Positions 1-5,740 of a DNA stretch of 5,740 bases are shown in pieces (position 1 is the first letter of the stretch; each line of letters opens with the position of its first letter). The DNA is from an uncultured bacterium (GTDB taxonomy: Bacteria; Acidobacteriota; Thermoanaerobaculia; Multivoradales; JAHEKO01). The notes beneath the pieces are model-generated. The model had not been told where the DNA came from. It searched no databases and saw only the letters and a program-made list of their open reading frames with translations. The DNA is taken from positions 1 to 5,740 of the forward strand of contig CALILB010000316.1 of assembly GCA_938016625.1 (NCBI GenBank), in the 5' to 3' direction. Position numbers and translations under genes: made by a program.

Positions 1-1286
1 CCGGGAACGCCGTCGCGCATGAGCGGGGCGATATCGGCACCCCCTCCGCCCAGGGTCATCTCACCCGCCCCGAAGCCGTCGAGCAAGCGGCCGATCTCCT
101 GCATTTTGGCCAGCGCCCGGTCGGCGGGTGGCCAATCGCCGGGATCGCGGATCATCTTGGGATCACCGCCATCGGCCGCCGGACGCAGGATTCCGAGCCC
201 AAAGCCGACCGGGCGCTCGGCACCACCGTCCATCTCGATGGCCGCGACGTGGTCGGAGATCGCATCACCTACCCATTGGTGATAGGCGGTGCTGCCGGAG
301 CCGCCCTGCTCTTCGTCGGTCCACAGCACGACCCGGAGTGTCCGGCGGGGTCTGAGACCGAGCTGTTTGATCAGGGTCAGCGCCTGCCAGGCGGCGATAC
401 AGGCCACGCCGTCGTCGTGGGCGCCCTGACCGACATCCCAGGAGTCGTAGTGTCCGCCCATGACCACCACCTCTTCGGGCTTTTCACTACCCGTGATCTC
501 GGCGATGACGTTGGCCGAGTCGGCGTCGGGGAGCTTTTTGGCCCCCATCTGGAGCTTGACCACGACCTCCCGGCCGGCCGCCGTGAGGTGGCGGATCCAG
601 GCGGCATCTTCGACGGTGATGGCGGCGGCGGGGATCCGGGGTATGCCCTCGGCATAGCTCATGGCGCCGGTGTGGGGGGAGTAGATGCTCCGGTTGGTGG
701 CCGAGCGCACCAGCGCCGCCGCCGCGCCCATCTCGGCGGCCGCGGAGGCCCCCCGCCCACGGTATTGGCGGGTGGGGCCGTAACCCTCCCAGGGCACCGC
801 AAAAAGGACAATCTTGCCCTCGACATGTTGGCGCTCGAGGCTCGACAGCTCGTCAAAGCTCTCAACCACGACCAGCGGCGCGGTGATGCCGTCGACCGGC
901 GTGCCGACGCTCCCGCCCAGACCCAGCAGGGCGAGGGGCCTCGCCACCGGTGAGACCATCTCGAGCGATTCGCTTCCCCGTACCCAATGGGGGACCTTGA
1001 CCGGCTGCTGCCAGACGTTCTCCAGCCCTTCGCGCTCCATCTGTGTCGCTGCCCAGTCGATGGCCTGCTCCAGCTGCTCCGAGCCGCTGAGACGATGACC
1101 GATCTGGGTGGTCAGGTAGGTGGCCTTGTTCCAACCATGCTCATCGGTCAATGCGGCGCCGATGAGCCGTCCGGCAGTCTGCTGGTATAGCTCGGTGAGC
1201 GTGGGCTCGGGATCGGCCGCCGCGGGTACCCCCGATGCCAGGGCGAAGATCAGACAGAGAACGGAGAGGCTCGAGCGCGGAATCAT
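1..1286 (-). CDS. Secreted M28-family zinc metallopeptidase, carboxypeptidase Q-like (C-terminus cut by window edge)
   Basis: This gene starts with ATG at 1286 and stays open to position 1, giving about 428 residues without a stop. The start is followed directly by a signal peptide: Arg4, a hydrophobic core at residues 7-20, and a likely cleavage after Ala22-Ala23-Ala24. Cys11 is not in a lipobox. A PA-like insert spans about residues 128-235. The M28 catalytic region follows. By family alignment, His279 and Asp281 lie in GGHYDSWDVGQG, Asp291 is the bridging metal ligand in AHDDG, Glu325-Glu326 (WTDEEQGG) are the general base and a ligand, and Asp353 (EMDGG) is a ligand. The visible end, GADIAPLMRDGVPG, matches the segment before the final His ligand, which lies outside the window. 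Family members of roughly 470 residues suggest that only about 40-60 are missing. The protein is probably an exported di-zinc amino- or carboxypeptidase of peptide scavenging; its substrate cannot be read from the sequence. It begins 9 bp after the kinase stop with no clear Shine-Dalgarno, so translational coupling is plausible. Confidence 0.9.
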   Translation of the reverse strand, partial: MIPRSSLSVLCLIFALASGVPAAADPEPTLTELYQQTAGRLIGAALTDEHGWNKATYLTTQIGHRLSGSEQLEQAIDWAATQMEREGLENVWQQPVKVPHWVRGSESLEMVSPVARPLALLGLGGSVGTPVDGITAPLVVVESFDELSSLERQHVEGKIVLFAVPWEGYGPTRQYRGRGASAAAEMGAAAALVRSATNRSIYSPHTGAMSYAEGIPRIPAAAITVEDAAWIRHLTAAGREVVVKLQMGAKKLPDADSANVIAEITGSEKPEEVVVMGGHYDSWDVGQGAHDDGVACIAAWQALTLIKQLGLRPRRTLRVVLWTDEEQGGSGSTAYHQWVGDAISDHVAAIEMDGGAERPVGFGLGILRPAADGGDPKMIRDPGDWPPADRALAKMQEIGRLLDGFGAGEMTLGGGGADIAPLMRDGVP

Positions 1287-1295
1287 CGGCGAAGA

Positions 1296-3446
1296 CTACT
1301 TGGACTGGCTCAGACCGGCAAGCAGCTCTTTGAAGCGGTCGTGCTCGCGAAGGGGATCGAGATCGGGATCGTTCTCGATCCACTCCTTCTGTCCCATGCC
1401 CGAGGTGATCGATTGTTCCAAGCAGTCGATGGCCCTCTCGACCTCGCCCAACTGGGCGTAGACACAAGAAACGTTGTAGAGGACAGAGGCGTTGTCCGGG
1501 TCGATCAGCGTCGCCTTGCCGGCCCACTGTACGGCCTCTTCGCGCTCTCCCAGGTGGGTCAAACAGATGGCGCCCAGGTTTACCGCGCGCGCATCGTCCG
1601 GATTGAGCTCCAGATGATTCTTGATGACTTCGAGGGTGCGCTTGTACGACTCGTCGGCCTCGGTTTCGCGGCCAAGCCCGTGTAGCGTCTGAGAGAGCAG
1701 CAAGGGAGCGTTGTAGTCCTCGGGGTTGACCTCGCAGGCCCGTTGAAAGAGCTCGGCGGCCCGTTCCGGGTTTCCCTGGCCGACCAGTGATCGGGCGTAG
1801 AGGTAGTGGGCCTCGAAATTGCGGTGATCGAGGCGGATAGCGGTCTCGAACTCCTCCTCCGCCTTTTCGAACTCCTGCCGCAACGACAGGGCCAGGCCGC
1901 GTGAGGCATGCGCTTCAGCCGACTCGGGATTGCACTCGATGGCCTTCTGGCTGGCCGCATCCGCCTCGTTGAGGTTGTCCTCGGTCGACTCGAAGTACAT
2001 GTAGAGAAACGAGCAGCAGTCGGCCACGCCGGCGTAGGCGCGGGCATACTGGGGGTCGATGATGATGGCGCGGGCGAACATCTGGCGAGCAAACTCGATC
2101 CCCTGCTGCCGGAACTGGTAGAAGAACTTGCGGCCTTTGAGATAGTAGTCGTAGGCCTGGACGCTGGTGGTGGCCTTCTCGACACCGCCCTTTTCGGCGG
2201 GTGTGAGCTTGACCTGGAGAGCCTCGACGATGCTCTGGGCGATCTCGTCCTGGATCGCAAACACGTCTTCGAGCTCGCGATCGTAGCGCTCCGACCAGAT
2301 GTGGTACCCATCGGCTACCTTGATCAGCTGGGCGGTGATGCGGATTCGGTCGCCGGCCTTGCGCACGCTGCCGCCGAGGACCGTCTCGACCTTGAGGCGC
2401 TCACCGATCTCGCGGATGTCGGAGACCGATTCCTTGATCTGGAAGGCCGAGGTGCGCGAGGCCACGCGCAGACCTTCGATCTTGACCAGGGCGTTGATGA
2501 TCTCCTCGGCGATGCCCTCGCAGAAGTAGTCCTGATCCTTGTCCGGGCTGAGATCGGCGAGTGGCAGCACCGCCATCGAGGGGATCGCCGACTGCTCGGT
2601 TCCGGCTTCCCGCTGGAGCTCTTCGAGCTCATTGCGCAGATCGAGCGCGCTCTGGAAGCGACGGGTCGGCTCCTTTTCCAGACAGCGTTTGATCAGACGT
2701 CCAAGATGGTCGGGCAGCTCGACGTTGATCTCGGTGACCGGCCGGGGACTGTCGCGCAGGATCGAGGAGACCAGATCGGCGGACGTGTCGCCGCGGAAGG
2801 GGCGCTGGCCGGTCGACATCTCGTAGAGGATCACACCCATGGAAAAAAGATCCGACCGATTGTCGGCGGGCTTGCCCTGCACCTGCTCCGGTGACATGTA
2901 TGGGACCGTCCCCATCACCATCCCCTCCTGGGTGAGGGCCTGGGTCGGCATCTCGGGATCGGCGGAGGGATCGGGTGCATGGAGCTTGGCCAGCCCGAAG
3001 TCCAGCACTTTTACCCGCCCACCCGCGGTAGTCATAATGTTGGCGGGCTTGAGGTCACGATGAGTGATGCCCCGCTCGTGGGCGGCACTCAATGCGTCGG
3101 CCAGGGGTACGGCGATCTGGAAGAACTTCTCGACCGGTAGACCTCCCGCGCCGATCAACCGATCGAGGCTGGTGCCGTCGACATGCTCCATGGTGATGAA
3201 GTGACCCTGGTCGGAGGCTTCGACCGAATAGATGGTGACGATCGAGGGGTGATTGAGGGCCGCCACCGTCTTGGCTTCACGCTGAAAGCGCTCCAACCGC
3301 TCGGGGTCGGCCGCCATCTCGGCCGGGAGCATCTTGAGCGCCACTTTGCGATTGAGCGTCGTGTCTTCGGCGAGATAGACGGTTCCCATACCGCCCTCGC
3401 CCAGCTTGTCCAGAATCTTGAAGTGAGAGAGTGTGCTTCCGATCAT
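1296..3446 (-). CDS. Soluble Ser/Thr protein kinase with TolB-like module and C-terminal TPR array (paralogue C)
   Basis: This complete 716-residue gene has ATG at 3446 and TAG at 1298-1296. The Hanks-type kinase domain (about 8-270) has all core elements: glycine loop GEGGMG (16-21), Lys38, Glu57 of helix C, catalytic HRDLKPAN (129-136), DFG (149-151) and SPEQ at about 185-188. It should therefore be an active ATP-dependent Ser/Thr kinase. The activation segment contains PTQALTQEGMVMGT, whose threonines are candidate autophosphorylation sites. A TolB N-terminal-like module follows at about 290-414 (MAVLPL, YFCEGIAEEI, VASRTSAFQ, DGYHIWSERYDREL, FAIQDEIAQSIVEAL). About seven TPR-like units run from about 430 to 690, and the protein closes with WIENDPDLDPLR. 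The kinase/TolB linker (278-290) is polar, so no membrane segment separates the modules and the protein is predicted cytoplasmic. TPRs usually bind protein partners; the TolB-like module's ligand is unknown. The start is fixed by alignment with the upstream paralogue. A possible but rather distant ribosome site, GAGGGA, lies inside that neighbour's end. Confidence 0.95.
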   Translation of the reverse strand: MIGSTLSHFKILDKLGEGGMGTVYLAEDTTLNRKVALKMLPAEMAADPERLERFQREAKTVAALNHPSIVTIYSVEASDQGHFITMEHVDGTSLDRLIGAGGLPVEKFFQIAVPLADALSAAHERGITHRDLKPANIMTTAGGRVKVLDFGLAKLHAPDPSADPEMPTQALTQEGMVMGTVPYMSPEQVQGKPADNRSDLFSMGVILYEMSTGQRPFRGDTSADLVSSILRDSPRPVTEINVELPDHLGRLIKRCLEKEPTRRFQSALDLRNELEELQREAGTEQSAIPSMAVLPLADLSPDKDQDYFCEGIAEEIINALVKIEGLRVASRTSAFQIKESVSDIREIGERLKVETVLGGSVRKAGDRIRITAQLIKVADGYHIWSERYDRELEDVFAIQDEIAQSIVEALQVKLTPAEKGGVEKATTSVQAYDYYLKGRKFFYQFRQQGIEFARQMFARAIIIDPQYARAYAGVADCCSFLYMYFESTEDNLNEADAASQKAIECNPESAEAHASRGLALSLRQEFEKAEEEFETAIRLDHRNFEAHYLYARSLVGQGNPERAAELFQRACEVNPEDYNAPLLLSQTLHGLGRETEADESYKRTLEVIKNHLELNPDDARAVNLGAICLTHLGEREEAVQWAGKATLIDPDNASVLYNVSCVYAQLGEVERAIDCLEQSITSGMGQKEWIENDPDLDPLREHDRFKELLAGLSQSK
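1990..2024. repeat. 35-bp exact direct repeat, copy in kinase C
   Basis: This 35-bp stretch is identical base for base to 4148-4182, including synonymous positions, at a spacing of 2158 bp. It lies in the TPR region and encodes the ADCCSFLYMYF segment. It is part of the tandem gene duplication rather than a mobile repeat. The length of perfect identity stands out from the more diverged surroundings. Confidence 0.85.
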
Positions 3447-3453
3447 GGCTGGC

Positions 3454-5619
3454 TCAATTTCCCTCGTCTAGACGGCTCAATAGGGTCTGGAAGCGCTCGT
3501 TGTCCCGCAGCGGATCGAGATCGGGATCGTTTTCGATCCACTCCTTCTGTCCCATCCCCGTGGTGATCGATCTCTCCAGGCAATCGATGCCCTTCTCCAA
3601 CTCACCGAGTTGAGAGTAGACACAGGCGACGTTGTAGAGAACCGATGGGTTGTCGGGGTCGATGGTCGTAGCCTTCTCCGCCCACTTGAGGGCTTTCTCG
3701 CGCTCCCCCAGGTGACAGAGCGACCCGGCACCCAGGTAGAGCGCCCGCGCATCGTCGGGGTTGAGCTCGAGATGCCGGTCGATGACCACAAGAGACCTCT
3801 TGAAGGCCTCGGTGGAATCCTCCTCCCTCCCCAGACCGGCGTAGGCCACGGCGAGGAGTTGGGGGGCGTTGTAGTCTTCCGGGTTGACGTCGCAGGCCTT
3901 CTCGAATCGTTTTGCGGCCTCTTCCAGGTTGCCCTGGGCAAAGAGCGACCGCGCATAGAGGTAATGGGCTTCGTAGTTGTTGGGATCGAGCCTCAATGCG
4001 GTTTCGAACTCGACCTTGGCCTCGTCGAAGCGCTGGCTGAGCGACACCGCCAACCCGCGGGAGGCGTGGGCCTCGGCCGAGCCGGGGTCGATCTCCACCG
4101 CTTTGAGACTGGCGGCATCGGCCTCCTGCAAGTTGTCCTCGCTGGAGTCGAAGTACATGTAGAGAAACGAGCAGCAGTCGGCGACACCGGCATAGGGCCG
4201 CGAATAGCTGGGATCGATGACAATGGCGCGGGCAAACATCTGGCGGGCAAACTCGAACCCCTGTTGCCGGAACTGGTAGAAGAACTTGCGGCCCTTGAGA
4301 TAGAAGTCGTAGGCCTGGACGTCGACCTTGGCGGCCTTCTGGACCACCTGCTTGGCCTCGCTGGGGCTCAGGGTCACGTGCAGGGCGTCGACGATACTCT
4401 GGGCGATCTCGTCCTGGATGGCAAAGACATCCTTGAGCTCGCGGTCGAAGCTATCCGACCAGAGGCGGTACCCGTCCGCGACGTTGACCAGCTGGGCGGA
4501 GATGCGGAGCTGGTTGGCCGCTTTGCGAACGCTCCCTTCGAGCACCGTGCCGACGTTGAGCCGCTCACCGATCTCGCGGATATCCGAGTCGGCGTCCTTG
4601 AACTGGAAGGCTGAGGTGCGGGAAGCGACGCGAAGGTTTTGGAATTTGCCGAGTCTATTGATCAGCTCCTCGGCGATCCCCTCGCAAAAGTAGTCCTGTT
4701 CCTTGTCGGGGCTCATATTGCGGAAGGGGAGAACGGCGATGGAGGAGCCCGAATCGCTCGTCTCTTTGGCTACCTCTTCACGCAGATGCTCGAGCTCTCC
4801 GCGCAGGTCGAGGGCGGTCTGATAGCGACGCCCCGGTTCCTTTTCGAGACAGCGACCGACGATTCTGCCCAGGTGATTGGGCAGATCCACCTTGACCTTG
4901 GTCACCGGGCGGGGAGAGTCACGCAAGATCGAGGAGATGAGGTCGGCCGAAGACTCACCCCGGAAGGGGCGCTCACCGGTGGCCAGCTCGTAGAGGATGA
5001 TGCCCAGCGAGAAGATATCGGTGCGGTGGTCGGCCGGCTTGCTCTGCACCTGCTCCGGGGACATATAGGGCACCGTACCCATGACCATGCCCTCCTGGGT
5101 CAGTGCCTGCGTGGGCAGGTCGGGATCGGCCGCCGCCGGATCGGCGATGTGTAGCTTGGCCAGGCCGAAGTCGAGGACCTTCACCCGTCCCTCGTCGCTG
5201 ACCATGACGTTGGCCGGCTTGAGATCACGATGGGTGATCCCGCCCTGATGCGCGGCACTCAAAGCGTCCGCCAGCGGTACAGCTATGTCGAAGAATTGCT
5301 CGACAGGAAGGCCCTGCGACTCAATCATCTCCTCGAGGCTCCGGCCCTTGACCAGCTCCATGCTGATAAAGCGACCCTCGTCGGAATCCTCGACCGAGTA
5401 GATGGTGACGATGTTGGGATGATTGAGGGCCGCCACGGCTTTGGCCTCGCGTTTGAATCGCGACAGACGCTCGGGATCGGAGGCCATCTCGCTCGGCAAG
5501 ACCTTCAGCGCCACCTGACGGTTGAGCTCCAGATCCTCCGCCAGATAGACGGCGCCCATTCCGCCCTCACCGAGCTTGTCCAGGATCTTGAAATGGGAGA
5601 GTGTCTTGCCGATCATCAT
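3454..5619 (-). CDS. Soluble Ser/Thr protein kinase with TolB-like module and C-terminal TPR array (paralogue B)
   Basis: This complete gene encodes 721 residues from ATG at 5619 to TGA at 3456-3454. The kinase domain (about 9-272) carries GEGGMG (17-22), Lys39, Glu58, HRDLKPAN (130-137), DFG (150-152), SPEQ (187-190) and Asp201, so catalysis should be intact. Thr170, Thr174 and Thr182 in the activation segment are candidate phosphosites. A short polar linker (280-292) leads to a TolB N-terminal-like module (293-417), with no transmembrane helix. TPR-like units follow at about 437-470, 472-512, 514-546, 548-580, 582-621, 623-655 and 657-689, and the protein ends with a WIENDPDLDPLR segment (694-705). 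The start is ambiguous: two ATG codons are adjacent (5619 and 5616). The paralogue begins MIGxTLSHFKIL, and a GAGAAG at 5625-5620 abuts the first ATG, so 5616 may be the true start (720 residues). The gene lies 31 bp after gene A and 7 bp before gene C, which suggests one operon. It is probably a cytoplasmic signalling kinase; its partners and stimulus are unknown. Confidence 0.95.
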   Translation of the reverse strand: MMIGKTLSHFKILDKLGEGGMGAVYLAEDLELNRQVALKVLPSEMASDPERLSRFKREAKAVAALNHPNIVTIYSVEDSDEGRFISMELVKGRSLEEMIESQGLPVEQFFDIAVPLADALSAAHQGGITHRDLKPANVMVSDEGRVKVLDFGLAKLHIADPAAADPDLPTQALTQEGMVMGTVPYMSPEQVQSKPADHRTDIFSLGIILYELATGERPFRGESSADLISSILRDSPRPVTKVKVDLPNHLGRIVGRCLEKEPGRRYQTALDLRGELEHLREEVAKETSDSGSSIAVLPFRNMSPDKEQDYFCEGIAEELINRLGKFQNLRVASRTSAFQFKDADSDIREIGERLNVGTVLEGSVRKAANQLRISAQLVNVADGYRLWSDSFDRELKDVFAIQDEIAQSIVDALHVTLSPSEAKQVVQKAAKVDVQAYDFYLKGRKFFYQFRQQGFEFARQMFARAIVIDPSYSRPYAGVADCCSFLYMYFDSSEDNLQEADAASLKAVEIDPGSAEAHASRGLAVSLSQRFDEAKVEFETALRLDPNNYEAHYLYARSLFAQGNLEEAAKRFEKACDVNPEDYNAPQLLAVAYAGLGREEDSTEAFKRSLVVIDRHLELNPDDARALYLGAGSLCHLGEREKALKWAEKATTIDPDNPSVLYNVACVYSQLGELEKGIDCLERSITTGMGQKEWIENDPDLDPLRDNERFQTLLSRLDEGN
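3460..3465 (-). promoter_or_regulatory. Possible Shine-Dalgarno site for kinase C
   Basis: GAGGGA on the minus strand sits within the last codons of kinase B and 13 nt before the ATG at 3446. This is farther than the usual 5-9 nt, and the site overlaps the upstream coding sequence. With only 7 bp between the genes, initiation of C may depend partly on ribosomes finishing B. This is weak evidence based on sequence match and position alone. Confidence 0.35.
4148..4182. repeat. 35-bp exact direct repeat, copy in kinase B
   Basis: This is the second copy of the 35-bp identical stretch found at 1990-2024, in the same codon frame and at the equivalent place in the TPR region of kinase B. A nearby segment (about 4258-4296 against 2100-2138, encoding KGRKFFYQFRQQG) is also almost identical at the DNA level. 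Confidence 0.85.
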
Positions 5620-5625
5620 CTTCTC
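5620..5625 (-). promoter_or_regulatory. Weak Shine-Dalgarno-like GAGAAG before kinase B
   Basis: GAGAAG ends exactly where the first ATG (5619) begins, leaving no spacer, and is only 3 nt from the second ATG (5616). Neither spacing is ideal, but the second is less unfavourable and agrees with the paralogue's N-terminus. No better purine-rich site is visible in the 31 bp between genes A and B. Confidence 0.3.
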
Positions 5626-5650
5626 GCTGCCCGATCGAGGTCTGCGGGTG

Positions 5651-5740
5651 CTAGCTCTTTGGCTTTGCGGACTCGAGAAGGGCCTGGAATCGTGGGTGCT
5701 CGCGGACCGAGTCGAGATCGCTGTCGTGCTCCAGCCAGGC
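5651..5740 (-). CDS. C-terminal end of a third kinase-TolB-TPR paralogue (gene A, partial, 5' end outside window)
   Basis: Only the last 29 codons and the TAG stop (5653-5651) are inside the window. The translated tail contains WLEHDSDLDSVREHPRFQALL, which lines up without gaps with WIENDPDLDPLREHDRFKELL at the end of gene C and the equivalent segment of gene B. In those proteins it directly follows the last TPR. Strand, frame and position relative to the next gene also match a third tandem copy. What is seen is only this tail: that the rest is a kinase with a TolB-like module is inferred from the neighbours, and a TPR-only protein or another TPR fusion would look the same here. Its sequence is less like B and C than they are like each other, suggesting an older duplication. 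The final residues, ESAKPKS, are lysine-rich and differ from both other paralogues. Confidence 0.75.
   Translation of the reverse strand, partial: AWLEHDSDLDSVREHPRFQALLESAKPKS

Noticed and set aside
249..953. Plus-strand open frame of about 234 codons opposite the peptidase
   Set aside because: It is Gly/Arg/Asp-rich low-complexity translation antisense to a gene with intact M28 motifs and a signal peptide, and it has no family resemblance or ribosome site.
1262..1286. Lipoprotein signal in the peptidase N-terminus because of Cys11
   Set aside because: Residues before Cys11 (SVL) do not fit a lipobox, and the Cys sits mid-way in the hydrophobic core. A standard signal peptide cleaved near Ala24 fits better.
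1141..1527. Minus-strand open frame overlapping the end of kinase C and the start of the peptidase
   Set aside because: It is out of frame with both well-supported genes, its translation is Arg-rich, and the two real genes fully explain the region.
1908..2894. Long plus-strand open frame (about 328 codons) opposite kinase C, similar to one opposite kinase B at 3610-4614
   Set aside because: Both lie antisense to clearly conserved kinase-TolB-TPR coding sequence. Their mutual similarity follows from the paralogy of the sense genes, and long antisense frames are expected in GC-rich DNA with biased codons. The translations show no recognisable domain.
1990..4182. Insertion sequence or mobile repeat suggested by direct repeats 2158 bp apart
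   Set aside because: The repeats are in frame at equivalent positions of two paralogous genes, with no transposase, terminal inverted repeats or target duplication. Tandem gene duplication explains them.
5620..5650. Possible terminator or promoter between genes A and B
   Set aside because: The gap is only 31 bp, with a short CGATCG palindrome but no stem followed by a T-run and no recognisable -35/-10 pair.

Overview
The window is GC-rich bacterial DNA, and every credible gene lies on the minus strand, packed tail to head with gaps of 9, 7 and 31 bp. In the direction of transcription (right to left) the order is: (A) the last 29 codons of a kinase/TPR-type protein (5740-5651), (B) a complete 721-residue Ser/Thr protein kinase with TolB-like and TPR regions (5619-3454), (C) a 716-residue paralogue of B with the same architecture (3446-1296), and (D) a secreted M28-family zinc peptidase resembling carboxypeptidase Q (1286 down to and beyond position 1). 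There is no intergenic space large enough for a terminator or an independent promoter, so the four genes probably form one transcription unit whose promoter lies upstream of A, beyond position 5740.

B and C each contain an intact Hanks-type kinase domain (about residues 9-270), a TolB N-terminal-like module (about 290-417) and a C-terminal array of about seven TPR units. They align end to end with only a few short indels and are roughly three quarters identical by eye, so they are products of tandem duplication. The fragment of A ends in the same C-terminal signature, making it a third, more diverged member. Neither complete kinase has a transmembrane segment between the kinase and the TolB-like module, so both appear to be soluble cytoplasmic proteins.

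The peptidase has an N-terminal signal peptide, a PA-type insert and the M28 metal-binding motifs. It would act outside the cytoplasm, whereas the kinases act inside. The simplest reading is a signalling array co-transcribed with an exported hydrolase, but no functional link is shown by the sequence.

High GC, large soluble kinase-TolB-TPR proteins in tandem families, and carboxypeptidase Q-like M28 enzymes suggest Acidobacteriota or a similar soil or marine lineage (some Myxococcota and Gemmatimonadota are alternatives). That taxonomic call is inference. No RNA genes, insertion sequences, CRISPR arrays or convincing plus-strand genes were seen.
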